DNA of 64,000 nucleotides from the NCBI RefSeq assembly GCF_000426885.1, contig NZ_AUGF01000007.1, positions 38,119 through 102,118 of the forward strand, given 5' to 3'. The translations under genes and the position numbers were made by a program. Shown in pieces: positions 9,480-18,928 of this stretch (position 1 is its first letter; each line of letters begins with the position of its first letter). The notes under the pieces were generated by a model. It did not search any database. It saw nothing but the letters and a program-made list of their open reading frames with translations, and was not told where the DNA came from. This DNA comes from Moraxella caprae DSM 19149. GTDB taxonomy: Bacteria > Pseudomonadota > Gammaproteobacteria > Pseudomonadales > Moraxellaceae.

Positions 9480-10004
9480 ATGTTTAATCTGGGCTTATTT
9501 GAGCTTGGGCTGTTTGGGGTCATTGCACTCATCATCTTAGGCCCTGAAAAACTCATCATCACCGCACGCACGCTTGGCAAATGGTACGGTAATTTTCGCC
9601 GTATGTCGGCACGCCTACAAAGTGAGCTGGTCAGCGAGCTTGAACTCACCGAAGTGCAAAACACCCTGAAAGCGGAGATTGATGAGATTCGTGCGTCCGA
9701 AACCAAGATGAAAGCCCAAATGCAGGAGCTTCAAGCCAAGATCCGCCAAACTGACCAAATGGCACGCACCAACCAAAGTGCGATTTTGGAGAATTGGCAA
9801 GAAATTCAAGACACTAAACAAGACGATCAAAACACTGACACAGACAGTGAAAATCCCCAAGCAAATACCCCCCAATACGATACCCTGCCTTTGACTTATC
9901 GCTTTTTTTTATTGGGCGATTATGACAAAAAACGCCGTCTGCCCCCCACGCCATTTTTACCCAATTATAAAGCCGACAAACTCTTATATCAGGGGGACGT
10001 GTGA
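9480..10004 (+). CDS. tatB: Sec-independent protein translocase subunit TatB
   Basis: A 174-residue protein with the TatB signature: FELGLFGVIALIILGPEKL near the N-terminus, then a long amphipathic helix and a coiled-coil-like charged region (residues 50-100), and a low-complexity tail. TatB with TatC forms the receptor for twin-arginine signal peptides. It begins 6 bases after tatA and overlaps tatC by 4 bases (GTGA), so the three are translationally coupled. Confidence 0.96.
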   Translation: MFNLGLFELGLFGVIALIILGPEKLIITARTLGKWYGNFRRMSARLQSELVSELELTEVQNTLKAEIDEIRASETKMKAQMQELQAKIRQTDQMARTNQSAILENWQEIQDTKQDDQNTDTDSENPQANTPQYDTLPLTYRFFLLGDYDKKRRLPPTPFLPNYKADKLLYQGDV

Positions 10005-10765
10005 GCGAGTTAGATAAACAGACCGCAGATGGCGATATGCCACTCATGGCACATTTTGCCGAGCTCAGAACACGTTTTATTCGCATGGCGGTGGCGGTGC
10101 TTGTCGTGTTTTTACCGCTCATGTATGTTAGCCGTCCCTTGTATGACCTGATTTCAAGTCCGCTTGTCGCTCTGCTACCCCATAACGCCAGCATCATCGC
10201 CACCCAAGTGGCTTCTGGCTTTTTAGCCCCGATAAAACTGGCGTTTTTTGTGGCGTTGTTCATCTGCGTGCCATTTATCATCGCTCAGATTTGGGGTTTT
10301 GTCTCGCCTGCTCTATATAAGCACGAAAAACGGGCGGCTCTGCCACTACTATTGTCCGCCATTGTCCTGTTTTATGTGGGCATGGCGTTTGCGTATTTTG
10401 TGGTGTTGGTGCCTGCCCTAAAATTTCTTGTCTTGTTCGCCCCTGACAACGTCCTGCCGATGACCGACATTGAGAGTTATTTGGATTTTGTCATTAAGCT
10501 GTTTTTGGTGTTTGGACTCATGTTTGAGATACCTGTGGCGACCATGCTACTGGTACTCATGCGTATTGTAACGCCTAAATGGCTCGCCGACAAACGCCGA
10601 TACATCATCGTGGGCTGTTTTTTTGTCTCGGCAATCATCACACCGCCTGACGGAGCAAGTATGCTCATGCTTGCCATTCCCATGTGTATTTTGTTTGAAT
10701 TGGGGCTTGTTGTGGCAAGAATGATTGTGAAGTCTGATAAACAGATTGCTGATAATGGGGCGTAG
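10001..10765 (+). CDS. tatC: Sec-independent protein translocase subunit TatC
   Basis: A 254-residue membrane protein with six helices. Family hallmarks are the N-terminal MPLMAHFAELRTRF, FIIAQIWGFVSPALYKHEKR, the central MTDIESYLDFV, and FEIPVATMLLV. It recognises twin-arginine signal peptides together with TatB. The start is a GTG at 10001 inside the tatB stop. A terminator follows at 10816. Confidence 0.97.
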   Translation: MSELDKQTADGDMPLMAHFAELRTRFIRMAVAVLVVFLPLMYVSRPLYDLISSPLVALLPHNASIIATQVASGFLAPIKLAFFVALFICVPFIIAQIWGFVSPALYKHEKRAALPLLLSAIVLFYVGMAFAYFVVLVPALKFLVLFAPDNVLPMTDIESYLDFVIKLFLVFGLMFEIPVATMLLVLMRIVTPKWLADKRRYIIVGCFFVSAIITPPDGASMLMLAIPMCILFELGLVVARMIVKSDKQIADNGA

Positions 10766-10815
10766 GGATAAAGTGTAATTTGCCCAAGCTTATTTATCTT
10801 AGCTAAATTAAGAAT

Positions 10816-10842
10816 AAAAGGCGTGTTTATCACGTCTTTTTT
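10816..10842 (+). terminator. Intrinsic terminator of tatABC
   Basis: A 10-bp stem (AAAAGGCGTG with CACGTCTTTT, one G-T pair) and a 5-base loop, followed by further T's, 50 bases after tatC. Confidence 0.8.
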
Positions 10843-10881
10843 GTGATTATTTTTGACCTATTTGGCAAAACAAACAGTTTT

Positions 10882-10911
10882 TTGGTAATTTTTAATGGTT
10901 TATGCTACAAT
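10882..10911 (+). promoter_or_regulatory. Promoter of the capsule export operon
   Basis: TTGGTA (10882-10887), an 18-base spacer ending in TGC, and TACAAT (10906-10911) form an extended -10 promoter. The predicted transcript starts near 10918, which rules out a start codon for kpsM at 10902. Confidence 0.55.
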
Positions 10912-10958
10912 GCCAAAAATTTTTATCTCTTTTAAATTTGTCTAATTTGGCACCTGTC

Positions 10959-11771
10959 ATGTCCATTGAGCTACCCCCATACCGACCGATAAAAAAACGC
11001 AGTGGACTGGCCGTCATGGGTGCGGCGTTTCATGCCCTGCTTATGCGTGAGTTACAGACCCGTTTTGGCAGTTATCGTTTGGGTTATCTGTGGGCTCCCT
11101 TAGAAGTCATTTTGCAAATGGCGATTATGATGATTATCTTTGGAGCCATCATGAAACGTGCCTTGCCTGGCATGGATTATATGCTGTTTTTGGTGGCAGG
11201 GTTTACGCCGTTTTTTATGATGCAAAAAATCGCCACTCGCTCACTAGGAGCGGTCTCTGCCAATGCTGGATTGCTCATGTATCGGGCGGTACGGCATATT
11301 GATGTGATTATCGCTCGCTCGTTTTTGGAGCTGGTGATTTATTTTATGACCTTTGTCATCTTGTTGTGTGGGCTTGCCTTTTTTGGCATTGGGTTTAGTA
11401 CCGAGCATTTGGATATGGTGCTGTTTTGTTGGCTGATGATGTTCTTTTTTGCCTTTGGGCTTGCCATGATACTCATGATTGTGGGGCATTATGGGGGTGA
11501 GCTAAGTAAGATTATTAGCATTATTTTCACGGTGCTATACTTTGCCTCTGGGGTGATTTATTCGGTGCATATGATACCTGAGCCGTATTTGAGTTATCTG
11601 ATGTACAACCCATTTATTCATAACTTAGAGATGATAAGGCACTCGCTGTCGCCGACATATCCGATTTATCATGTGGACATGTGGTATTTTGCCAAATGGA
11701 CGGTGTGTGTGAATTTTTTGGGACTGCTATTGTATAAAGCCTTTGAGCGTGATTTGATTCGTGCCAAATGA
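10959..11771 (+). CDS. kpsM: Capsule polysaccharide ABC exporter, permease subunit
   Basis: A 270-residue ABC-2 type permease with six helices. The cytoplasmic N-terminus ends in MRELQTRFGSYRLGYLW, a hallmark of KpsM/CtrC. With KpsT it moves lipid-linked capsule polymer across the inner membrane. The open frame extends to 10902, but that codon overlaps the -10 box, so the ATG at 10959 is preferred; no good Shine-Dalgarno is visible. First gene of kpsMTEDCS, with 9 bases to kpsT. Confidence 0.93.
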   Translation: MSIELPPYRPIKKRSGLAVMGAAFHALLMRELQTRFGSYRLGYLWAPLEVILQMAIMMIIFGAIMKRALPGMDYMLFLVAGFTPFFMMQKIATRSLGAVSANAGLLMYRAVRHIDVIIARSFLELVIYFMTFVILLCGLAFFGIGFSTEHLDMVLFCWLMMFFFAFGLAMILMIVGHYGGELSKIISIIFTVLYFASGVIYSVHMIPEPYLSYLMYNPFIHNLEMIRHSLSPTYPIYHVDMWYFAKWTVCVNFLGLLLYKAFERDLIRAK

Positions 11772-11780
11772 TGATAAGAG

Positions 11781-12452
11781 ATGATTGAGATTAAAAACAT
11801 TACCAAATCCTTTATGACCCCACACGGTCGGCACTATCTTTTTAAGGATTTGAATTTGACCATTGCCGATAAGCAGTCGGTAGGACTGCTTGGGCGAAAC
11901 GGGGCGGGCAAATCAACCTTGCTACGCATCATCTGTGGGCTAGATACCCCCGATAAAGGCGAGGTGGTTACTGATAGTACCATCAGTTGGCCGGTGGGCG
12001 TGGCAGGGGGCTTTCAGGGCAGTCTGACAGGCAGACAAAACGTGCGTTTTGTGTGCCGTTTGTATTCAAGTGGTGATTATATCGATGAGAAGATTCGCTT
12101 TGTTGAAGAGTTTGCTGATATTGGTAAATACTTCGACATGCCAGTCAAAAGCTACTCATCGGGCATGCGTTCACGGCTGACCTTTGGGCTGTCGCTTGCC
12201 TTTGATTTTGATTATTATATGTTAGATGAAGTGGGTGCGGTCGGTGATGCGGCGTTTCGTAAACGTAGCGAAGAGATATTGGAAGCTCGCCGTAAGCAGG
12301 CAGGATTTTTGATGGTGTCGCATAACCTAAAAGACATCGAGAAAAATTGTGACATTGGCATTGTGCTGATGGAGCAGACCGCCAAAGTCTTTGACGACCC
12401 CAAAGAAGCCATTGAGGTGTATAACGAACATGTTCACAAAGCTAAAAAATAA
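11781..12452 (+). CDS. kpsT: Capsule polysaccharide ABC exporter, ATPase subunit
   Basis: A 223-residue ATPase with Walker A GRNGAGKSTLLR (near residue 40), the signature KSYSSGMRSRLTFGLS, Walker B YYMLDEVGAVGD and switch histidine VSHNLKD. The short form without a C-terminal polymer-binding domain is typical of KpsT/CtrD. It powers export through KpsM. It overlaps the start of kpsE by 23 bases, indicating coupled translation. Confidence 0.96.
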   Translation: MIEIKNITKSFMTPHGRHYLFKDLNLTIADKQSVGLLGRNGAGKSTLLRIICGLDTPDKGEVVTDSTISWPVGVAGGFQGSLTGRQNVRFVCRLYSSGDYIDEKIRFVEEFADIGKYFDMPVKSYSSGMRSRLTFGLSLAFDFDYYMLDEVGAVGDAAFRKRSEEILEARRKQAGFLMVSHNLKDIEKNCDIGIVLMEQTAKVFDDPKEAIEVYNEHVHKAKK

Positions 12453-13539
12453 GCGTAATCGCTCAGCCATCATCTTGTTTATCTTGGTGGTGATTTTGCC
12501 GTGGATTGCCATCAGTGCTTATACACTCGTATTGGCTCACCCACGCTACGTCAGTACATCGGATGTGGTCATCAAGCAAGTCTCCGAGCAGGGCATATCC
12601 GCCACGGGCATCTCATCACTGCTTGGGGTTAATAACACCAACCGTGAAGATGCTCTATATTTGACCAAATATATTCTGTCTAATGACATGATAGATAAGC
12701 TGGATGCAGAATTTAAGTTTCGTGAAGCCTATCATGTTAATGGGGCGGACTTTATCAATGAAATCCCAAGTGATGCTACCCAAGAAGAGCTAAGAGAGTA
12801 CTTTAAAAAACGTGTGTCGGTGTCGCTTGACGAGCTAAGTCATGTACTTACGGTAACAACAGAGGGCTTTGAGCCAGAATATGCCTTAAAGCTCAACCAA
12901 GCCATCTTGCGTGAATCTGAGAAATTTGTCAATAACATCTCAAAAGATGTGGCAAATGAACAGCTTGTCTTTGTCGCCGCCCAAGCTGCTGATGCCGAGC
13001 AAAAGCTCAATGACGCCAAAAAGGCGGTGATTGACTACCAAAACCAAAATGAGATTTTTGACCCGCAAGTCAATGCCCAAGTGGTCAATCAAGTCATCGG
13101 CACCTTGCAAGGACAGCTAAGCTCATTGCGTACCGAAGAGCGTCAACTGCTCAGCTATCTTAATCCAGAAGCTCCGCAAGTGGTGAGCCTGCGTAGTCAG
13201 ATACGTTCGGTAGAAAAGCAAATCAAAGATGAACAAGCCAAACTTACCTCCCCACGAGATGCCAAGCTTAACGCCAAAACGGTGGAATTTGAAACCCTAA
13301 AAGCAGAGGCGGAGTTTGCCAGTGAGCTTTATAAAATCGCCTTGACGTCCTTAGAGAGTTCTCGGGTGGAGGTCATGCGTAAGATGAAAAACTTGGTGGT
13401 CATCACCTCCCCTTATCGGGCAGAAGATGCCTTATACCCCCGTGTGGGCTATGTGCTAGGAACGTCGCTTGTGCTACTACTCATCTTGTATGGTTTTATC
13501 GTATTGGTACTGGCGGTCATCAAAGACCACGCCAAGTGA
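12430..13539 (+). CDS. kpsE: Capsule polysaccharide export inner-membrane protein (PCP family)
   Basis: A 369-residue protein with one N-terminal helix (about 13-34), a long periplasmic coiled-coil region (about 150-310), and a C-terminal helix (about 340-362). This is the layout of KpsE/CtrB polysaccharide co-polymerases. It bridges the ABC exporter to the outer-membrane channel KpsD. The ATG at 12430, inside kpsT, gives the natural MFTKLKNKRNRSAI start; an in-frame codon at 12391 would add 13 unlikely residues. Confidence 0.93.
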   Translation: MFTKLKNKRNRSAIILFILVVILPWIAISAYTLVLAHPRYVSTSDVVIKQVSEQGISATGISSLLGVNNTNREDALYLTKYILSNDMIDKLDAEFKFREAYHVNGADFINEIPSDATQEELREYFKKRVSVSLDELSHVLTVTTEGFEPEYALKLNQAILRESEKFVNNISKDVANEQLVFVAAQAADAEQKLNDAKKAVIDYQNQNEIFDPQVNAQVVNQVIGTLQGQLSSLRTEERQLLSYLNPEAPQVVSLRSQIRSVEKQIKDEQAKLTSPRDAKLNAKTVEFETLKAEAEFASELYKIALTSLESSRVEVMRKMKNLVVITSPYRAEDALYPRVGYVLGTSLVLLLILYGFIVLVLAVIKDHAK

Positions 13540-13555
13540 TTGCATAGGAAAAACA

Positions 13556-15262
13556 ATGAAAAAATTGATAAAAACCCCTTTGGTCATTGCTTTGGTTTTG
13601 ACGCATACCGCCTTTGCCAATACCAATTTTGCCACGGGCAATAATACAGGCAGACTGGCAGGCGTGGTCAATGGTACGGGCGTGCCGTCAGAGGCAACCA
13701 CTGCCGAAGCGGTGGCAATGGCAAGTATGCCGACCAATGCCATCATTAACAATAGTCCCGTCATCCAAAATGTCAAAACAGACGTGCGTATTTTTGGTGA
13801 ACAGCTCTTTCGTGGGGCGTTCTCTACCACGTCAGGCTCCACCTTTAATGACAGTTATGTCATCAATGTCGGCGATAACGTGCAAGTGAGGATGTGGGGG
13901 GCGTATCAGTATGCCGCCACGATGACCGTTGACCCACAGGGTAATATCTTTTTGCCAAATGTCGGACCGGTACGCATTGCAGGCGTGCAAAATGGACAAT
14001 TGCAAAGTGTAGTACAGTCGGCGATAGGACGGATTTACCGCTCTAATGTGGGCGTGTATGCGTCTTTGGAGCAAGCCCAACCCGTCAAAGTGTTTGTCAC
14101 GGGCTTTGTCAATCAACCAGGATACTATGGCGGATTGGCAGCCGATAGTGTCTTATCCTACCTAGACCGTGCAGGGGGCGTGGACCCTAAGCGTGGCAGT
14201 TATATTGATGTGCAAATCCTGCGTGGCGGTCAGGTTGTCCAACAAATTAACTTGTATGATTTTCTTATCATGGGGCGTTTGTCGCCATTTTCGTTCAGAG
14301 ATGGGGATGTGATTAATGTCGCTCCCCAAAAACAGACCTTTGCCATCTCAGGTCGAGTACAAAATGAATATATCTTTGAGTTTGGGGTCAATGACTTGAC
14401 CATCTCAGACGTGCTCGCTGTTGCGGGTCCCCTGCCAGATGCGACCAACGTCAGTATCACAAGAGCCTCAGGCAAAGCCAAGACGGCAGAATACTATGCT
14501 CTAAATGAAGCACAAAACATCCCTGTTCAAAATGGCGACACGCTCGTGGTCACCTCCGACCGTCATGCAGGGACGATAGCGGTGCAAGTCACGGGGGCTC
14601 ATAAGGGCAATGGGGCGGTGGTATTGCCTTATGGGGCAAGATTAAAAGACGTGATTGCACAGCTTGAACCGTCTAGCCTTGCCAATGTCAATAACTTGAC
14701 GATTTACCGTGAGTCGGTCAAGGCAAGCCAAAAAGCGTCTATTAATAGAGCCTTAGACCGCCTAGAAGAGATGACACTGGTTACCCAGTCCACAACCCGA
14801 GAAGAAGCCCAGCTACGCTCTGAGGATGCCAAACTGGTGGAGCAGTTCATCAATAAGGCTCGCCGTATTGAGCCGACAGGGCGTGTGGTGGTCGTGCCAA
14901 ACTCATGGCAGGACATCATCTTGGAGCAGGGCGACATCATTCATATCCCTGCCCAAACATCTGTCATCACCGTAAATGGTCAAGTGCGTAACCAAGGGGC
15001 ATTGACCTTTAATGCCGATTTGACGGTGGGCGATTACATCGCCAAGTCAGGCGGATTTGATGACAATGCCGACAGCGAAGAGATTTTGGTCATGCATCAA
15101 AACGGCGAAACCAGTGTCGTTAATACCGCCTATCGCATTCAAGAGGGCGATGAGATTATGGTCTTGCCAAAAGTCAAAACTCGCAAAGTGGAAATCGCTC
15201 GTGGCATTGCACAGGTCATCTATCAGCTTGCCGTGGCGACAGGCGTGATTGTCAAACTCTGA
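13556..15262 (+). CDS. kpsD: Outer-membrane capsule export channel (polysaccharide export family)
   Basis: A 568-residue protein with a signal peptide (MKKLIKTPLVIALVLTHTAFA) and no lipobox cysteine at its end, as in KpsD. It has the polysaccharide-export domain (YVINVGDNVQVRMWG, about residue 98) and repeated SLBB-type modules (VFVTGFVNQPGYYGG; VITVNGQVRNQGALTF). It is the periplasmic/outer-membrane conduit for capsule polymer. AGGAA precedes the ATG at 13556; the longer frame upstream lies within kpsE. It shares TGATG with kpsC. Confidence 0.92.
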   Translation: MKKLIKTPLVIALVLTHTAFANTNFATGNNTGRLAGVVNGTGVPSEATTAEAVAMASMPTNAIINNSPVIQNVKTDVRIFGEQLFRGAFSTTSGSTFNDSYVINVGDNVQVRMWGAYQYAATMTVDPQGNIFLPNVGPVRIAGVQNGQLQSVVQSAIGRIYRSNVGVYASLEQAQPVKVFVTGFVNQPGYYGGLAADSVLSYLDRAGGVDPKRGSYIDVQILRGGQVVQQINLYDFLIMGRLSPFSFRDGDVINVAPQKQTFAISGRVQNEYIFEFGVNDLTISDVLAVAGPLPDATNVSITRASGKAKTAEYYALNEAQNIPVQNGDTLVVTSDRHAGTIAVQVTGAHKGNGAVVLPYGARLKDVIAQLEPSSLANVNNLTIYRESVKASQKASINRALDRLEEMTLVTQSTTREEAQLRSEDAKLVEQFINKARRIEPTGRVVVVPNSWQDIILEQGDIIHIPAQTSVITVNGQVRNQGALTFNADLTVGDYIAKSGGFDDNADSEEILVMHQNGETSVVNTAYRIQEGDEIMVLPKVKTRKVEIARGIAQVIYQLAVATGVIVKL

Positions 15263-17478
15263 TGGTGCGTTTGTCTTGTGCCACACAAGGGATTATTAAA
15301 AATAATCCCTTACTTGGCGTGGCACTTGGGGCGGACATTGTTTATAAAGACAAAACTGCCCAAGCCGTGCTAGCATGGGGTCGAAAACCTTTTTATGGTA
15401 AAACAGTTGGGTTTGGTGGATTATATTTTCGTTTCAAATCGAGTTATACAAAATCACTACAATTTGCTCGCACGCATGGACTGCCACTCATCACCCTTGA
15501 AGACGGTTTTTTGCGTTCTTTGGATAGTGGCGTGGATAGTGTTGGGGGGAGTTTTATTGTTGATGATTTGGGGGTTTATTTTGATTTGACTGCCCCCAAC
15601 CGTTTGCAACAGCTTATCAGCGAAACGTTGGCAAACTGGAATCATGACCAAGAACGCCACGCCCAACAGCTTATTAACAAGATCATTGATAACAAGCTCT
15701 CCAAATACAACGCCACCACGCACGCCCCCAATTTATCGATTTTGGCAAATAACGACAAGCCCCACATCATCATCATCGACCAAGTGGCAAATGATGCGTC
15801 TATCACAGGAGCAGGGGCGACTGTGGACAGCTTTTTTGCTATGCTCGCCCACGCCAAAGAGCGTTATCCTGATGCTAATATCTGGATAAAGGCACACCCT
15901 GCTGGTAAGGGCTATTTTACCCCGACCGACATCGCCACGCCGTTTTATTTAGATACGCCCTGCAACCCTATTGCCCTTATCCGTCAAGCCTGTGCGGTCT
16001 ATACGGTCAGCTCGCACATGGGCTTTGAGGCGTTAATGCTTGGCAAAACAGTGCATAATTTTGGCGTAAACTGGTACGCTGGCTTTGGCTTGACCGATGA
16101 TGATTTTGTCAAAAATACATCTATGTATCAAAACCTTATCCGCCATTATCAAACGCTAAATATCACAAAAGCGAGCCTTAATCAGCTTTTTTATGCCAGT
16201 TATGTGCGGTATAGCCATTATGCCAATCCTGCCACAGGACGAGCGTGCGACATTGAGACGGTCATGGATTATCTCATCGCCAGCCGTGATTGGCAAAATC
16301 GGCTTGGTCGTGAACTGCTTGTTTATGATTTTAGTTGCTGGAAAGTGCCATTTGTGCGGGGATTTTTGGGGTTTGATAAGGTAAATTTAACCATTAAACC
16401 CAAAACCAAATGGTGGTTTTTTTTGCCATATGGCATCAATGAAAAACGTGCCAAACGTGCCGACAGTAAAGTATTTAACGCTTTATCTAATACTACCGAT
16501 TATGTCGTATGGGGGCAAAAATCCAAACGCCTGTTAAAAGACAAGCTTGCCAAACGTGGCATGACAAATCCTGTCATTTGGTGCATGGAAGACGGCTTTA
16601 TCCGTTCAAATGGCTTGGGGGCAACGCTCATCGCCCCGTTGTCGGTGGTCATGGACGATGTGGGGATTTATTTTGATGCGACCGCCCCGAGCCGTTTGGA
16701 GCAGATTTTAAACAGTATTTGCCTAACTGATGACGAGATACAGCGTGCCAAAGGCTTGCATGAACTGCTTTTAACCAAACGAGTGAGTAAATACAACGTC
16801 CCCACCAAAAACCATGATTTTCTCAAACAAATCAACAGTTTAAAATCAAACCGCCCCATTCGCCTTGTGGTGGGGCAAGTCGAAGACGATGCGTCCGTAC
16901 AGACGTGTACGAGCGTGATTAAAAAAAACAGCGAGCTTCTGGCAAGGGTGCGAGCCGATTTCCCTGATGATGTGATTATCTATAAACCGCACCCCGATGT
17001 GGAAGCAGGGCTACGGGTCGGCAAGGCGGATAATCATTATTTGGTGGACATCATCGCCCACGATGTTGCCATGCCCGACTGCTTAGATGTGTGCGATGTG
17101 GTGCATACGATAAGCTCTTTGACAGGGTTTGAAGCCCTGTTGCGAGATAAAAAGGTGGTGTGCTATGGCTTGCCGTTTTATGCAGGTTTTGGGCTGACCG
17201 ATGATGTGGTTGAGTCCGATAACACCCCCAAAATCAATGCCTTAAACAGACGCACCCGCCCCAATCTACCCGCCTTGACCCTAGATGGACTCATCTATGG
17301 CACGCTTATTAGCTATCCCATGTATCATCTACCGCATGGAATAGGACTTGCCACGCCTGAGCAAGTCATCGAGTATTTGTACAGTCAAGCTCATACTGCC
17401 AAGCCAAGTCTTGCCAAACGACTGACCCAAAACGTCAAAACCACCGCCATGCAATTACGCAAAATCATCATACGGTAA
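15262..17478 (+). CDS. kpsC: Capsule polysaccharide biosynthesis protein KpsC (dual beta-Kdo transferase)
   Basis: 738 residues built of two related glycosyltransferase modules. The duplication is visible: LEDGFLRSLDSG with DDLGVYFDLTAPNRLQQL in the first half, and MEDGFIRSNGLG with DDVGIYFDATAPSRLEQI in the second; 'YAGFGLTDD' also occurs twice. In the family the two modules add alternating Kdo residues to lysophosphatidylglycerol, making the lipid anchor of group 2 capsules. The ATG overlaps the kpsD stop by one base. Full length for the family (E. coli about 675). Confidence 0.94.
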   Translation: MVRLSCATQGIIKNNPLLGVALGADIVYKDKTAQAVLAWGRKPFYGKTVGFGGLYFRFKSSYTKSLQFARTHGLPLITLEDGFLRSLDSGVDSVGGSFIVDDLGVYFDLTAPNRLQQLISETLANWNHDQERHAQQLINKIIDNKLSKYNATTHAPNLSILANNDKPHIIIIDQVANDASITGAGATVDSFFAMLAHAKERYPDANIWIKAHPAGKGYFTPTDIATPFYLDTPCNPIALIRQACAVYTVSSHMGFEALMLGKTVHNFGVNWYAGFGLTDDDFVKNTSMYQNLIRHYQTLNITKASLNQLFYASYVRYSHYANPATGRACDIETVMDYLIASRDWQNRLGRELLVYDFSCWKVPFVRGFLGFDKVNLTIKPKTKWWFFLPYGINEKRAKRADSKVFNALSNTTDYVVWGQKSKRLLKDKLAKRGMTNPVIWCMEDGFIRSNGLGATLIAPLSVVMDDVGIYFDATAPSRLEQILNSICLTDDEIQRAKGLHELLLTKRVSKYNVPTKNHDFLKQINSLKSNRPIRLVVGQVEDDASVQTCTSVIKKNSELLARVRADFPDDVIIYKPHPDVEAGLRVGKADNHYLVDIIAHDVAMPDCLDVCDVVHTISSLTGFEALLRDKKVVCYGLPFYAGFGLTDDVVESDNTPKINALNRRTRPNLPALTLDGLIYGTLISYPMYHLPHGIGLATPEQVIEYLYSQAHTAKPSLAKRLTQNVKTTAMQLRKIIIR

Positions 17479-17588
17479 AAAAATTGTATAAAAACTATGA
17501 TAAAATACGTCAGCCAACTGTTTGTATTTTAATCAGTTTTTATTTTCATTTGTTAGTTTTTATCATCTTTTTACTTGTTTCATTGTCC

Positions 17589-18809
17589 ATGTCGCTAATA
17601 TTAAAACGCCTGCTATCTCATGATGACATTTTGCTACTGCAAGGCAAAATGGGGACGTTTTTTTGTCGTTTTGCCACATTTTTGATGAGTGAGGGCAAGC
17701 GAGTGCATAAGGTTAATTTTAATGCAGGCGATGCTCTTTTTTATTGCCATAAGGACAAGATGAGTAATTTTCGGGGGCGTCAAAGTGAGTTTGATGAATT
17801 TTTAACCAAACTCATTGATGACAAACAGCTAAAAGCGGTGGTTTGTTTTAACGACTGTCGCCCTTATCATGAGATTGCACGGCAGGTGTGCAAGCGGTTG
17901 GGGGTTGCCTTTTTTGTCTTTGAAGAGGGTTATCTGCGACCTGATTATATCACCCTAGAAGAGCACGGCATTAACGGCTATTCACGACTAGACTCAACAC
18001 TCATTGATACCCTGCAACGGGCAAATGATAAGCCAGAATTTACCGACAACCGTTTTTATCGGCTGTGTGTGGCGAGCATGGTGTATTATGTGGCGGTGTT
18101 TGTAGGGCAGTGGCGATATCCGCATTATGAGCATTATCGGGGCTTGTCCCTATGGGCGGAAGCGTGGTCGTGGGTCAAAGCCCCTGTGCGTAAGTTTACC
18201 CGTTATCATTCGGACAAACGTTTGCAAGAGCGACTGGTTGGGCAAAAAAACTTCTATCTCGTTAGTTTGCAGGTGCATAACGACTCACAAATTAGTCATC
18301 ACAGTGATTATCAGGACGTGCGTGATTTTATCAGCGAAGTCATGATAAGTTTTGCCAAGCATGCCCCCAGTGGCACAAGTCTGCTGTTTAAACATCATCC
18401 CTTAGACCGTGGACATCGTGACTATACTCGCATGATTGCCAAGCTCGGTGATGAGCTTGGGGTGCAGGGCAGGGTATTTTATGGCTGCGACATGCACTTG
18501 CCGAGCCTGATGAAGGCAAGCATTGGCATGATTACGGTAAACAGCACCACCGCATTGCAGTCGGTATATCATCAAAAACCCACCAAAATCATGGGGCGTG
18601 CCTTGTATGATGTGGCGGGACTGACTGACCAAAAGCCTTTGGATGAGTTTTGGGTAAATCCGACCGCCCCTGACCGTGATTTTTATCTAAAATTTAGGGA
18701 ATATCTCATCGAGCAGACGCAGTTGAACGGCTCATTTTATGGCAAAGCCCCGTGGGAGCTGTCGGGCTTTTACCAAAGTTTGGCACAGGATACGATAACA
18801 ACCAAATAA
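17589..18809 (+). CDS. kpsS: Capsule polysaccharide biosynthesis protein KpsS (first beta-Kdo transferase)
   Basis: 406 residues. The family start LLLQGKMGTFFCRFATFL lies at about residue 15 and is followed by NFNAGDALFY, FEEGYLRPDYITLEE, and the C-terminal NSTTALQSVYHQKPTKIMG. KpsS adds the first Kdo to the lipid acceptor and KpsC extends it. The frame begins at a TTG (17484), but the extra 35 residues look non-native, so the ATG at 17589 is chosen; neither start has a good Shine-Dalgarno. Last gene of the capsule operon; no polymer-specific genes follow. Confidence 0.9.
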   Translation: MSLILKRLLSHDDILLLQGKMGTFFCRFATFLMSEGKRVHKVNFNAGDALFYCHKDKMSNFRGRQSEFDEFLTKLIDDKQLKAVVCFNDCRPYHEIARQVCKRLGVAFFVFEEGYLRPDYITLEEHGINGYSRLDSTLIDTLQRANDKPEFTDNRFYRLCVASMVYYVAVFVGQWRYPHYEHYRGLSLWAEAWSWVKAPVRKFTRYHSDKRLQERLVGQKNFYLVSLQVHNDSQISHHSDYQDVRDFISEVMISFAKHAPSGTSLLFKHHPLDRGHRDYTRMIAKLGDELGVQGRVFYGCDMHLPSLMKASIGMITVNSTTALQSVYHQKPTKIMGRALYDVAGLTDQKPLDEFWVNPTAPDRDFYLKFREYLIEQTQLNGSFYGKAPWELSGFYQSLAQDTITTK

Positions 18810-18868
18810 GCCCAACCCCTTTTCATAACCACCATATTTATCATTTATCACGCCGTGATGAATTTTTA

Positions 18869-18897
18869 TAGGCATTTTTTTAAAAAACTGCTACAAT
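18869..18897 (+). promoter_or_regulatory. Promoter of lepA
   Basis: TAGGCA (18869-18874), 17 bases ending in TGC, then TACAAT (18892-18897): an extended -10 promoter 31 bases before lepA. A small inverted repeat (ATCAC/GTGAT, 18847-18859) upstream may be the weak end of the capsule transcript. Confidence 0.5.
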
Positions 18898-18928
18898 ATC
18901 CTGTTATCATTCAAATTTTATAGACATC

